A stretch of 64,000 nt of DNA from JAWWOW01 sp033851265 (GTDB lineage: Bacteria; Actinomycetota; Actinomycetes; JAWWOW01). The stretch is taken from positions 1 to 64,000 of the forward strand of contig JAWWOW010000005.1 of NCBI GenBank assembly GCA_033851265.1, written 5' to 3'. Both the position numbers and the translations under genes were made by a program. Below the pieces are notes generated by a model. The model was not told the origin of the DNA. It saw only the letters and a list, made by a program, of their open reading frames with translations, and did no database searches. Shown piece by piece: positions 42,210 to 51,076 of this stretch; within the stretch, counting starts at the first letter, position 1; the number at the start of each line of letters is the position of its first letter.

Positions 42210-42551
42210 TCAGTCCGGGTCTGCATCCAGGACGGCATCGGCGTACCCCCGCGCATAGTCCCAGCTCACGTAGTCATCCGGGTTGGGGTCGAACGCGGGT
42301 TCGTGGACGCGCATGCGACCGTCGTCGAGCAGATGACGGAGGTTTTCGACGAGCAGGTCCCAGCTGAGGTAGTGCGTCTCGCCGCAGTCGTCGCAGTCGA
42401 CCGCGATACCGCGCACGCCCTTGGGTTCGAGCAGGGCCCGGAACTGCGAGAGCTCCTCGATCTCGGCGAGGACATCCTCACGCTCATGCGGCAGCAGTGG
42501 GCGGTCCTCCTCGTCGTCGGGAGGTTCGCTGTCGAAGGGGTCGGCGTCCAC
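42210..42551 (-). CDS. DUF5319 family protein
   Basis: 113 residues from GTG. Strongly acidic N-terminus (DSEPPDDEEDRP), then CDDCGETHYLSWDLLVENLR, a CxxC motif suggesting metal binding, and a conserved DYVSWDYARGYADAVLD end. Corresponds to Rv3412 in position and character. Divergent from guaB with only 67 bases between start codons. Function unknown. Confidence 0.85.
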   Translation of the reverse strand: MDADPFDSEPPDDEEDRPLLPHEREDVLAEIEELSQFRALLEPKGVRGIAVDCDDCGETHYLSWDLLVENLRHLLDDGRMRVHEPAFDPNPDDYVSWDYARGYADAVLDADPD

Positions 42552-42557
42552 GCGGCA

Positions 42558-42612
42558 ACGGTAGTACCGGCCGATGGTTTAGGCGGGGGAGCGGGTTGCT
42601 GGCCGGTAACAT
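42558..42612. promoter_or_regulatory. divergent leaderless promoters of DUF5319 and guaB
   Basis: On the minus strand TACCGT (42558-42563) is six bases from the DUF5319 GTG. On the plus strand TAACAT (42607-42612) is six bases from the guaB ATG. Neither gene has a Shine-Dalgarno. The 44 bases between the two -10 boxes must contain both -35 regions back to back. Confidence 0.55.
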
Positions 42613-42618
42613 GATGCG

Positions 42619-44118
42619 ATGGATCTCCCCGCATCCGGGTTCCCCGAGAAGTTCGCCACGCTCGGCCTGACGTTCGATGACGTCATGCTGTTGCCGGCCG
42701 CTTCGGACGTGATCCCGAGCGAGGCTGACACGACGACTCGGTTGTCGCGATCCATCACGCTGCGGATTCCGCTCATCTCCTCGGCCATGGACACCGTCAC
42801 CGAGGCACGCACCGCGATCGCGATGGCTCGCCAGGGCGGCGTCGGAGTCCTGCACCGCAACCTCTCGATCGAGGATCAGGTCGTCGAGGCCGACAAGGTC
42901 AAGCGGTCCGAGGCCGGCATGGTCACCTCGCCGGTGACGTGTACGCCGGACGAGACCTTGGCCGATGCCGAGAAGCTGATGGCGACCTACCGGATCTCCG
43001 GTGTTCCGGTCGTCGAGGGCGACGGTCGGCTGGTCGGGATCGTGACCAACCGCGACGTGCGTTTCGAGACCGACCTCTCGCGCCGGGTGCGCGATGTGAT
43101 GACCCCCGCGCCGCTCGTCACCGCACCCGTCGGTGTCAGCCGCGATGACGCGCTGGCGATCCTGCGCAAGCACAAGGTCGAGAAGCTGCCGCTCGTTGAC
43201 GACGATGGTCGGCTGCGCGGTCTGATCACCGTCAAGGACTTCACCAAGAGCGTGCAGTACCCCCTCGCGACAAAGGACGCCAGTGGACGCCTTGTGGTGG
43301 GCGCCGCGATCGGCGTGGGCGAGGACGCGTTCAAGCGTGCGATGGCGTTGCTCGATGTCGGTGTCGACTTCCTCGTTGTCGACACGGCACACGGACATTC
43401 GCAGTCGGTGATCGAGATGGTCCACCGGATGAAGGCTGCGACGAGCGTCGACGTCATCGCGGGCAACGTTTCGACAGCTGATGGCGCGCGTGCTCTCGTT
43501 GACGCCGGGGCCGATGCAATAAAGATCGGGCAAGGTCCTGGATCAATTTGTACGACTCGCGTGGTCGCCGGTGTTGGCGTGCCCCAGGTCACGGCCATCT
43601 ATGACTGTGCGCAGGTCGCGCACGCGGCTGGTGTCCCGGTCATCGGTGACGGCGGCATGCAGTACTCCGGCGATATCGCCAAGGCGATTGCGGTTGGCGC
43701 CGACACGGTCATGCTCGGGAGCTTGCTGGCCGGTGTCGAGGAGAGTCCGGGTGAGCTCATCTTCGTCAACGGCAAGCAGTACAAGTCCTACCGCGGGATG
43801 GGCTCGCTCGGTGCGATGCAGTCACGTGGCGAAGGCCGCTCCTACTCCAAGGACCGCTACTTCCAGGACGACGTGTTGTCCGACGAGAAACTCGTCGCGG
43901 AAGGGATCGAGGGGCAGGTGCCGTTCCGCGGACCGCTTGCGGCGGTGGCACACCAGCTGATCGGCGGTTTGCGTGCGGCGATGGGCTATTGCGGCGCCCA
44001 CACCGTTCGCGAGCTGCAGGACAACAGCACACTCGTGCGCATCACTGCGGCCGGTCTGAAAGAGAGCCACCCGCATGACATCGAGATGACCATCGAGGCG
44101 CCGAACTACAAGCGCTAG
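42619..44118 (+). CDS. guaB: IMP dehydrogenase
   Basis: 499 residues. NAD-dependent IMP to XMP, the committed step to GMP. TFDDVMLLPAASDV opens the barrel; two CBS domains fill about 100-215. The catalytic cysteine is C311 in GPGSICTTRVVAGVGVPQ; Gln305 stands where Val/Ile is usual (GQGPGS). FLAP residues SRGEGRSYSKDRYF follow. Codons 300-314 are markedly AT-rich relative to the rest (see findings). Followed by guaB3 after 13 bases. Confidence 0.97.
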   Translation: MDLPASGFPEKFATLGLTFDDVMLLPAASDVIPSEADTTTRLSRSITLRIPLISSAMDTVTEARTAIAMARQGGVGVLHRNLSIEDQVVEADKVKRSEAGMVTSPVTCTPDETLADAEKLMATYRISGVPVVEGDGRLVGIVTNRDVRFETDLSRRVRDVMTPAPLVTAPVGVSRDDALAILRKHKVEKLPLVDDDGRLRGLITVKDFTKSVQYPLATKDASGRLVVGAAIGVGEDAFKRAMALLDVGVDFLVVDTAHGHSQSVIEMVHRMKAATSVDVIAGNVSTADGARALVDAGADAIKIGQGPGSICTTRVVAGVGVPQVTAIYDCAQVAHAAGVPVIGDGGMQYSGDIAKAIAVGADTVMLGSLLAGVEESPGELIFVNGKQYKSYRGMGSLGAMQSRGEGRSYSKDRYFQDDVLSDEKLVAEGIEGQVPFRGPLAAVAHQLIGGLRAAMGYCGAHTVRELQDNSTLVRITAAGLKESHPHDIEMTIEAPNYKR

Positions 44119-44131
44119 GCGAGGCAAGCAC

Positions 44132-45262
44132 ATGGCAGACGTCGAGATCGGCGGCGGCAAGACGGGGCAGCGCGCTTACCACTTGCGCGACATTGCCATC
44201 GTGCCGTCGCGTCGCACGCGTTCGGCGCACGACGTGTCGACCGCGTGGCAGCTCGATGCGTTCCGTTTCGACATCCCGATGCTCGCGCATCCGTCTGACG
44301 CGACGATGAGCCCGGCGACTGCCGTCCAGGTGAGTCGCCTCGGCGGGCTCGGCGTACTCAACGGGGAAGGCCTTTGGACGAGGTACGACGACCCGACGCC
44401 GATCCTTGCGGAGTTCGCTTCGTGGCCGATCGACGAACCAGCCATCCCGCGGTTGCAAGAGGTGTACGCCGCACCGGTGCAACCTGATCTCGTCACGCGA
44501 CGCATCAAGGAGATGGCCGACGAGGGCGCTGTCACGGCCGTGCGTTTCTCACCGCAGCACACGCAGGCGCTGGCACCGGCTGCGGTCGCCGCGGGTGTCG
44601 ACGTGCTTGTCATCCAGGGAACTGTGGTGTCGGCGGAGCATGTCGCGACGCAGTTCGAACCACTCAACCTGAAGACGTTCATCGCCAACCTTGACGTGCC
44701 GGTGGTCGTGGGCGGTGCAGCGACGTACCAGACCGCACTGCATCTGATGCGCACAGGCGCGGCCGGCGTCATCATCGGTATGGGTGCCGACGTCTGGTCC
44801 ACGAGCAACGACGTCCTCGGCATCCGCGTTCCGATGGCAACCGCCATCAGCGAAGCAGCAGCGGCGCGACGTGACTATCTCGACGAGACCGGCGGCCGCT
44901 ATGTGCACGTCATCGCCGACGGTGAGATCGAGACAAGCGGTGACATCGCGCGGGCGCTCGCGTGCGGCGCCGACGCGGTCATGGTTGGCGAGCCGCTGTG
45001 TGTCGCCGCCGAGGCACCGGCTAACGGCTGTTGGTGGGACAGCGTCGCTGCCCACCCCAAACTGCCGCGCGGTGAGTTCGCGCCTGCCGGTTCGGGTCCA
45101 CTCGGCACGCTCGAAGAGGTGCTGCGCGGGCCGGCGCACGACGCACACGGCCATCTCAACCTGTTCGGTGCGCTGCGCCGCACCCTGGCCAAGACCGGAT
45201 ACAACGACCTGAAAGAGTTCCAGCGGGTCGACGTCGTCGTCGCCCCGAGCACGGATTCCTGA
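44132..45262 (+). CDS. guaB3: GuaB3 family IMP dehydrogenase-related protein
   Basis: 376 residues. IMPDH/GMPR-fold barrel without CBS domains, typical of actinobacterial GuaB3. DIAIVPSRRTRSAHDVSTAW and MLAHPSDATMSPATAVQVSRLGGL-type start, and EIETSGDIARALACGADAVM phosphate-binding loop. The catalytic Cys loop of true IMPDH is absent (GMGADVWSTSNDV in its place). Role in purine metabolism not settled. Immediately after guaB as in mycobacteria. Confidence 0.93.
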   Translation: MADVEIGGGKTGQRAYHLRDIAIVPSRRTRSAHDVSTAWQLDAFRFDIPMLAHPSDATMSPATAVQVSRLGGLGVLNGEGLWTRYDDPTPILAEFASWPIDEPAIPRLQEVYAAPVQPDLVTRRIKEMADEGAVTAVRFSPQHTQALAPAAVAAGVDVLVIQGTVVSAEHVATQFEPLNLKTFIANLDVPVVVGGAATYQTALHLMRTGAAGVIIGMGADVWSTSNDVLGIRVPMATAISEAAAARRDYLDETGGRYVHVIADGEIETSGDIARALACGADAVMVGEPLCVAAEAPANGCWWDSVAAHPKLPRGEFAPAGSGPLGTLEEVLRGPAHDAHGHLNLFGALRRTLAKTGYNDLKEFQRVDVVVAPSTDS

Positions 45263-45280
45263 GCACCGACGGAGACGACC

Positions 45281-46903
45281 GTGACCTCCTCTACCGATGC
45301 ACCCGTGACGCTCACAGCCGTCCCCGGCACGGACGCCACCGCACCGCGGCCACCGATCGCCGCACCGGAGAACCTGCAACGGCTCGCTCGTCAGGTGACC
45401 GTGACTGGTCCGGGCCGAGACGTGACCACGTCGTACGCACCGTTCACGGGAGAAGCGCTCGGCACTGTGCCGCAATGCACGGCTGAGGATGTCGCCGAAG
45501 CATTCCGTCGCGCGCGCGAGGCACAGCAGGTGTGGGCTGCTCGCAGCTTGCGGTCACGTGCGTCGGTGTTCTTGCGCTACCACGATCTCGTGCTGGAGCG
45601 GCAACGCGAGTTGCTGGACCTGATCCAGATCGAGAACGGCAAGGCTCGCAAGCACGCGTTCGAAGAAGTCGCGGATGTCGCGATCACGTCGCGCTACTAC
45701 GCGCACTCGGCGTCATCACATCTCAAGACGCGGCATCGGCAAGGTGCACTTCCGGTGTTGACGAGCACGCTCGAGCACCATCACCCGCGCGGCGTCATCG
45801 GCATCATCTCGCCGTGGAACTATCCACTGTCGCTTGCCGTCACTGATGCGATTCCTGCGCTGCTGGCCGGTAACGCAGTCGTCATCAAGCCGGATAGCCA
45901 GACGGTCTTCACCTGTTTGTACGGCGTGGAGCTCCTGGTTGAGGCGGGCCTACCGGAAGGGCTGTTCCAAGTCGTCACCGGCCCGGGCTCCGAGATCGGC
46001 ACACCGCTCATCGAGCATGCCGACTACGTGTGCTTCACCGGCTCGACGGCGACGGGTCGCATCGTTGCGCGGCAGGCCGGTGAGCGGCTCATCGGTTGCT
46101 CGCTCGAGCTCGGCGGAAAGAACGCGATGCTCGTGTTGCACGACGCCGACCTCGACAAGACGGTCCAGGGTGCGATTCGTGCGTGCTTTGCGAGCTCGGG
46201 TCAGCTGTGTATCTCGATCGAGCGGATGTTGGTGCACGAGAGCATCCGGCCGGAGTTCCTGCGCCGGTTTGCTGACCGCGTTTCGCGGATGAAGTTGTCA
46301 GCAGCCTTTGACTACTCCGCTGACATGGGCTCGATGATTTCCGAGACGCAGCTCAACACGGTGAAGACCCATGTGGACGACGCGGTATCGAAGGGCGCGA
46401 CGGTGCTTGCCGGTGGTCGCGCGCGTCCCGACATCGGCCCGTACTTCTACGAGCCGACGATCCTCGACGATGTGCAGCCGGGGATGACGCTGTGCGCAGA
46501 GGAGACATTCGGTCCGGTCGTGGCCGTCTACTCCTTCCGCGACGAGGACGACGCGATCGCGCGCGCCAACGCGTCGTCGTACGGCCTCAACTCCAGCGTC
46601 TGGACTCGCGACACGCGACGAGGCCGCAGGATCGCGGCACGCATCGAGGCGGGCACGGTGAACATCAACGAGGCGTACGGCGCGACGTGGGCATCGGTCG
46701 ACGCGCCGATGGGCGGCTTCAAGGACTCCGGCCTGGGTCGTCGACACGGCCGCGAAGGCATCCTCAAGTACACCGAGGCGCAGACGGTCGCCACGCAACG
46801 GTTCCTCGGTTTCGACGCGCCGTTCGGAATGGGCAACGAGGCCTACGCGAAGTTCCTGGCGACGTCGCTGAAGCTCATGCGGCGAAACCCGTTCATCAAG
46901 TGA
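45281..46903 (+). CDS. succinate-semialdehyde dehydrogenase-like aldehyde dehydrogenase
   Basis: 540 residues from GTG. NAD(P)-dependent aldehyde oxidation. ISPWNYPLSLAVTDAIPALL, the catalytic Glu in LELGGKNAML and Cys in SSGQLCISIERM are the ALDH motifs. Closest to GabD2-like enzymes of actinobacteria. The last ~40 residues (GFDAPFGMGNEAYAKFLATS) are an extra tail seen in that subgroup. Stop overlaps the next gene's GTG. Confidence 0.85.
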   Translation: MTSSTDAPVTLTAVPGTDATAPRPPIAAPENLQRLARQVTVTGPGRDVTTSYAPFTGEALGTVPQCTAEDVAEAFRRAREAQQVWAARSLRSRASVFLRYHDLVLERQRELLDLIQIENGKARKHAFEEVADVAITSRYYAHSASSHLKTRHRQGALPVLTSTLEHHHPRGVIGIISPWNYPLSLAVTDAIPALLAGNAVVIKPDSQTVFTCLYGVELLVEAGLPEGLFQVVTGPGSEIGTPLIEHADYVCFTGSTATGRIVARQAGERLIGCSLELGGKNAMLVLHDADLDKTVQGAIRACFASSGQLCISIERMLVHESIRPEFLRRFADRVSRMKLSAAFDYSADMGSMISETQLNTVKTHVDDAVSKGATVLAGGRARPDIGPYFYEPTILDDVQPGMTLCAEETFGPVVAVYSFRDEDDAIARANASSYGLNSSVWTRDTRRGRRIAARIEAGTVNINEAYGATWASVDAPMGGFKDSGLGRRHGREGILKYTEAQTVATQRFLGFDAPFGMGNEAYAKFLATSLKLMRRNPFIK

Positions 46904-48597
46904 GCGATTACGACGTCCTGGTCGTCGGGAGCGGTTTCGGCGGCAGTGTCACGGCCCTACGGTTGACCGAGAAGGGCTACCGCGTCGGCGTACTCGAGGC
47001 CGGCAAGCGGTTCACCGACGACACGCTGCCGAAGACGAGTTGGGACCTGCGCAACTTTCTCTGGGCGCCGAAGCTCGGCCTCACCGGGATCCAGCGCATC
47101 AGCATGCTGCGTGACGTGATGATCCTGGCCGGTGCCGGGGTCGGCGGAGGTTCGCTCGTTTACGCCAACACTCTTTATGAACCGCTGCAGCCGTTTTACG
47201 ACGACGCGCAATGGCGCGAGATCACCGACTGGAAAGCAGAGCTCGCGCCGTACTACGACCAGGCCAAGCGGATGCTCGGCGTGGTCACGAACCCGATCGT
47301 TACCGCCGCGGACGTCGCGATGAAGTCAGTTGCCGACGATATGGGCGTGGGGGAGACCTATCACCCGACACCGGTCGGAGTGTTCTTCGGTGAGCCCGGC
47401 AAGACCGTGCCCGACCCGTACTTCGGCGGCGCGGGTCCGGACCGCACCGGCTGTATTCAGTGCGGCAACTGCATGATCGGTTGTCGCTTCGGAGCGAAGA
47501 ACCGGCTGGACAAGACCTATCTGTATCTGGCCGAGCACGCCGGCTGCGCCGTGCATCCGTTGACGACAGTGACGGCAATCCGGCCACTGGCCGATGGTGG
47601 GTACGCCGTCGACACGCGCCCCACTGTTGGCAAGGACAAGCGCCAGTCGACGACGCTGACCGCGGAACACGTCGTACTCGCCGCCGGCACAATGGGCACG
47701 CAGCGCCTGTTGCACGCGATGCGCGACGAGGCGGTGCTGCCGCGGATCTCCAAGCGTCTCGGCGCGCTGACCCGTACCAACTCGGAAGCGATTCTGGGCG
47801 CTCGTACGCCGGACAAGAACGCTGACTTCTCGAAGGGGATCGCAATCACGTCGTCGTTCCATCCCGACGAGCAGACCCATGTCGAGCCGGTGCGCTACGG
47901 CAAGGGCAGCAACGCGATGGGGATGTTGTCCACGATCATGACCGACGGCGGTGGGCGAGTCCCGCGGCCGCTGAAGTTCATCGCTGCCGCGCTGCGGCAT
48001 CCCTATATCTTCCTGCGCTCGATGTCAGCACGGCGCTGGTCGGAGCAAACGATCATCGTGTTGGTGATGCAGTCGTTGGACAACTCGTTGACGGTGTTCC
48101 GCAAGCGGAGCCTGTTCGGCAAGCGACTGTCGTCGAAGCAGGGGCACGGCGAGCCGAACCCGACGTGGATCCCGGCGGGTAACGAAGTCACGCGCCGGCT
48201 CGCGGAAAAGGTCGATGGCTATCCCGGTGGCAGCTGGGGTGAGGCGTTCAACGTTCCGATGACTGCGCACATCATCGGCGGTGCCGCAATTGGTGACTCG
48301 GCGGACACCGGAGTCATCGACCCGTATCACCGGATGTACGGCCACGAGGGTTTGCATGTCGTCGATGGCGCCGCGATCTCGGCGAACCTCGGCGTCAACC
48401 CGTCCCTGACGATCACTGCGCAGGCCGAGCGAGCGATGTCGTTCTGGCCCAACAAGGGTGAGCCCGATTCGCGACCGGCGTTGGGTTCGGCGTACCAACG
48501 TCTGGCTCCGGTGCCACCGCGGCGAGCTCTGGTGCCATCGCACGCGCCAGCAAAGTTGTACTACGCAGAAAGCCCCGGAGTGCGCGAGCAGGTGTAA
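46900..48597 (+). CDS. choD: GMC-type oxidoreductase, ChoD-like
   Basis: 565 residues from a GTG overlapping the ALDH stop. FAD-binding VVGSGFGGSVTALRLTEKG near the start, AGAGVGGGSLVYANT, and the C-terminal VVDGAAISANLGVNPSLTIT that contains the GMC active-site region. CIQCGNCMIGCRFGAKN is a Cys-rich loop of this ChoD-like subgroup. In mycobacteria ChoD follows guaB3 too; its true substrate (sterol or other alcohol) is uncertain. Confidence 0.85.
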   Translation: MSDYDVLVVGSGFGGSVTALRLTEKGYRVGVLEAGKRFTDDTLPKTSWDLRNFLWAPKLGLTGIQRISMLRDVMILAGAGVGGGSLVYANTLYEPLQPFYDDAQWREITDWKAELAPYYDQAKRMLGVVTNPIVTAADVAMKSVADDMGVGETYHPTPVGVFFGEPGKTVPDPYFGGAGPDRTGCIQCGNCMIGCRFGAKNRLDKTYLYLAEHAGCAVHPLTTVTAIRPLADGGYAVDTRPTVGKDKRQSTTLTAEHVVLAAGTMGTQRLLHAMRDEAVLPRISKRLGALTRTNSEAILGARTPDKNADFSKGIAITSSFHPDEQTHVEPVRYGKGSNAMGMLSTIMTDGGGRVPRPLKFIAAALRHPYIFLRSMSARRWSEQTIIVLVMQSLDNSLTVFRKRSLFGKRLSSKQGHGEPNPTWIPAGNEVTRRLAEKVDGYPGGSWGEAFNVPMTAHIIGGAAIGDSADTGVIDPYHRMYGHEGLHVVDGAAISANLGVNPSLTITAQAERAMSFWPNKGEPDSRPALGSAYQRLAPVPPRRALVPSHAPAKLYYAESPGVREQV

Positions 48598-48610
48598 TAC
48601 CGTCGCGAGC

Positions 48611-49237
48611 GTGGTGACTGCTCTGCTCGGATTCGCAGCTGCATCGGTTCTCATCGTGCTATTACCCGGTCCAGACACCCTCGTCGTCGTACGCAACCTG
48701 TTGCGCGGTGGACGCCGGCGCGCGGCAGCAACCGTCCTTGGCGTACTCACCGGGCTCGTGGTCTGGGTCGTGGCGGCCAGCCTGGGCCTGTCCGCAGTGC
48801 TGCGGGCGAGCCACACGGGCTACGACGTGCTTCGTTACGTCGGCGGCGCCTACCTGCTGTGGGTCGGCGTACAGGCGCTGCGCAGCAGGACAGCCCTGAC
48901 CGGCGACGCCGAGATGACACCCCACAGGTACGGGCCGCTGCTCGGCTCGGGCTTTGTTGCGGGACTTGCCACCGACCTGCTCAACCCCAAGGTCGGTGTC
49001 TTCTTCATCTCGTTCCTACCGGGCTTCGTGCCGAAGGGCGTTGACGTCGGCCTCGCGTCCCTGGCGTTCGGCGCGGTCTTCGTTCTCGAGACCCTCGTCT
49101 ACTTCGCCGTGCTGATCGGGCTGGCCGGACGGGTGGTGGCGTGGATGACCGACGCGCGGACGCGGCGTCGGTTGGATCGGGCGGCAGGGGTGGTCTTCAT
49201 CGGCTTCGGCCTACGCCTCGCCACTGAGCGGGGTTAG
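48611..49237 (+). CDS. LysE family translocator
   Basis: 208 residues, six helices. Export of amino acids or related small molecules. VLLPGPDTLVVVRNLLRGGRR is the LysE/RhtB N-terminal signature; YLLWVGVQALR and LNPKVGVFFISFLPGFV follow. Two GTG codons are possible starts (48611, 48614). TAATAC at 48595-48600 is a likely -10, giving a leader of only a few bases. Confidence 0.9.
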   Translation: MVTALLGFAAASVLIVLLPGPDTLVVVRNLLRGGRRRAAATVLGVLTGLVVWVVAASLGLSAVLRASHTGYDVLRYVGGAYLLWVGVQALRSRTALTGDAEMTPHRYGPLLGSGFVAGLATDLLNPKVGVFFISFLPGFVPKGVDVGLASLAFGAVFVLETLVYFAVLIGLAGRVVAWMTDARTRRRLDRAAGVVFIGFGLRLATERG

Positions 49238-49291
49238 TCGGAGCCGCCGTTCGGCGATCTGCTCCCGGGTGGCTCGGCGAGGTTCGCCTCA

Positions 49292-49319
49292 ACAATTTCG
49301 TGGCTGGGCTTGAAATTGT
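49292..49319. repeat. inverted repeat at the -35 of the DUF222/HNH promoter
   Basis: ACAATTTC (49292-49299) and GAAATTGT (49312-49319) are perfect complements around 12 bases. The right arm overlaps the -35 box. It could be a second operator or the LysE terminator, which ends at 49237. Confidence 0.45.
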
Positions 49320-49338
49320 CGGGGGTCGGTCGTAGACT
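49310..49338 (+). promoter_or_regulatory. promoter of the DUF222/HNH gene
   Basis: TTGAAA (49310-49315), 17-base spacer, TAGACT (49333-49338): the best housekeeping-type promoter in the window. Its predicted start lies in the adjacent SOS box. Confidence 0.8.
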
Positions 49339-49354
49339 TCGAACATACGTTCGA
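49339..49354. promoter_or_regulatory. LexA-binding SOS box
   Basis: TCGAACATACGTTCGA: a perfect TCGAAC-N4-GTTCGA palindrome, the LexA site of actinobacteria. It directly abuts the -10 and covers the start site, so LexA would repress and DNA damage induce the HNH gene. Confidence 0.9.
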
Positions 49355-49412
49355 TGCGCTGATTCATCAAGAATATCGCTGCATGAGTCGGCCCCGCTCC
49401 GCGGGAGCTCGT

Positions 49413-49439
49413 GCAGAGGGACTGCTGAGCAGTCTCTGC
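49413..49439 (+). other. leader hairpin upstream of the DUF222/HNH gene
   Basis: GCAGAG, then GACTGC around a TGA loop pair with GCAGTC and CTCTGC, with a small bulge. It lies in the ~170-base leader, 75 bases before the start codon. Possible mRNA stability or attenuation element. Confidence 0.4.
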
Positions 49440-49513
49440 GGCGGCTGACGACCACGAGAACGCACCTCGCACTTCGCGCATCGACGGGTCCATCTCGTGC
49501 CGGAGGTCTGCCC

Positions 49514-50764
49514 GTGTCGGAGCTGCGTTCTGCGTTGGACGGTCTGGCGGCCGTCGATGTCGTGGCCCTGCCGGCGGGTGCGCTGGGTGAGCACATCCGT
49601 GAGCTGTTCGACGCGCGGAACCGGCTCGACGGGGCTATTGAGCGGGCGGTCGGGGTGTTCGACGCGCAGGGCATGGGTGAGGTTGACGGGTGCCCGTCGA
49701 CGGCGTCGTGGTTGCGGGGGCGGTGCCGGCTGTTGGGAGCGGATGCGTCGGCGCGGGTGCGGACGGCACGAGCACTGCGGGAGCTGCCGATGATCGCGGC
49801 CGCGTTGGAGGCTGGGGAGATCTCGCTGGATCATGCCCGGGCGGTGGCGCTGCTCGCCCACGAGACTGATATCGCCGATACCCGCCGGGTGCAGCGGCAG
49901 ATTCTGGACGTGGCCCGGTTGACCGACCCGGGCCGGTTCACGTCCGAGCTGAAGTCGATCCGCGATTCGATCCGCCGTGACCATGGCGATGATCCGGGCG
50001 AGGACGAGACCGCGGCGTTCGCCCGGCGGGAGATCGTGGTGTCGCCGGTGCTGGACGGGTTCAACGTCCGTGGCTGGCTGCCCGATGAGGCGGGCGTGCT
50101 GGTCAAGACGGTGCTGGACGCACTGTCAACGCCGGTGTCGGAGGACCTGCGCACGGTTGGGCAGCGCTGCGCGGATGCGTTCACTGAGGTGTTCCGCCGG
50201 GTCGCGGACGGTGGTGCGCTGCCGGCCAACCACGGGGTGCGCCCGCACCTGTTCGTGGTCGCGGAGCTCGACGCGCTGCTCGACACCGAGCGGGCTGTCA
50301 TGGCCCAGCTCGGCTACGGCGCGGTCGCATCAGCGGCGGCGGCGCGGCGGATCGCGTGTGATGCGGTGATCACCCGGGTGCTGATCAGCCCGCAGGGACA
50401 GCTCCTCGACCTGGGCCGCACCACCCGCGTCGTCACCGCCGCGCAGTGGAAAGCGCTCGTCGTGCGGGACGGCGGCTGCGTGTTCCCCGGCTGTGACCGG
50501 CCCGCGACCTGGTGCCAGGCGCATCACCTGCACGAGTGGATCAACGGCGGCCCCACCGACCTCGACAACCTCGCCCTGATCTGCGGGTTCCACCACCGCC
50601 TCGTCCACGAAGGCCACTGGTCGCTGCGCGTGTGCGGGCAGCGTTGGCAAGCGGTTCGCCCCGACGGCAGCACCATCACCGGCGACCCGGTCGGCTACCA
50701 CCCCGACAAGCACGGTCTCGTCGACGCCATCACCAACCGGCCCCGCGGACCCTGCCGCGAGTGA
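49514..50764 (+). CDS. DUF222/HNH endonuclease-domain protein (13E12 repeat family)
   Basis: 416 residues. N-terminal DUF222 helical region (ASWLRGRCRLLGADASARVR; ISLDHARAVALLAHET) and a C-terminal HNH nuclease domain: VVRDGGCVFPGCDRPATWC, HHLHEWINGGPTDLDNLALIC and HHRLVHEG. GTG is chosen because GGAGG stands seven bases upstream; the frame is open back to 49310 but crosses the promoter. Multi-copy in actinobacteria; some mycobacterial copies are LexA-regulated. Role unknown, possibly DNA repair or element maintenance. Confidence 0.9.
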   Translation: MSELRSALDGLAAVDVVALPAGALGEHIRELFDARNRLDGAIERAVGVFDAQGMGEVDGCPSTASWLRGRCRLLGADASARVRTARALRELPMIAAALEAGEISLDHARAVALLAHETDIADTRRVQRQILDVARLTDPGRFTSELKSIRDSIRRDHGDDPGEDETAAFARREIVVSPVLDGFNVRGWLPDEAGVLVKTVLDALSTPVSEDLRTVGQRCADAFTEVFRRVADGGALPANHGVRPHLFVVAELDALLDTERAVMAQLGYGAVASAAAARRIACDAVITRVLISPQGQLLDLGRTTRVVTAAQWKALVVRDGGCVFPGCDRPATWCQAHHLHEWINGGPTDLDNLALICGFHHRLVHEGHWSLRVCGQRWQAVRPDGSTITGDPVGYHPDKHGLVDAITNRPRGPCRE

Positions 50765-50811
50765 CGCGGCTGGTCGGTCATTCCGTTCTGAGCAGTGGCG
50801 GCAGTTCGCCG

Positions 50812-50988
50812 TCAGTCGCGGAACCTGAAGCGGCGCCGGTTGAGAAACATGCAGAGCGTGAACACAAGCAGCCACACCGTGGCAACGATGCCGGGTGCAC
50901 GCTCGCTTCCGGTGAGCGTCAGGGTTGTCACGATGGCTGCGATGCCAACGACGAGGTAGACGGCGTGCGTGATCGCCGCGATCTTCAA
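50812..50988 (-). CDS. 58-residue two-helix membrane protein
   Basis: TTG start: MKIAAITHAVYLVVGIAAIV then a short loop and VATVWLLVFTLCMFLN, ending RRRFRFRD. Two clean hydrophobic helices and a basic cytoplasmic end support a real gene in a gap of 312 bases. A stop lies four codons upstream of the TTG, so no longer form is possible. No Shine-Dalgarno is clear. Divergent from the next gene. Function unknown. Confidence 0.6.
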   Translation of the reverse strand: MKIAAITHAVYLVVGIAAIVTTLTLTGSERAPGIVATVWLLVFTLCMFLNRRRFRFRD

Positions 50989-50998
50989 GGTCCGGCGC

Positions 50999-51004
50999 TA
51001 GGCT
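50999..51004 (+). promoter_or_regulatory. candidate -10 box upstream of the beta-propeller gene
   Basis: TAGGCT, identical to the -10 boxes of tsaB and the 57126 gene. Here it stands 72 bases before the start and the gene has its own GGAGG, so this mRNA would have a leader. No convincing -35. Confidence 0.3.
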
Positions 51005-51076
51005 GCCTTCGGCACTGTGGGCAGGTAGGACCCTTGCCTGGCCCCAGTTCGCCGTCCCAGAACCGGAGGATCGCTC

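Noticed and set aside
49310..49513. Longer DUF222 protein starting at 49310
   Set aside because: That stretch contains the promoter and SOS box, and GTG 49514 has an ideal GGAGG.
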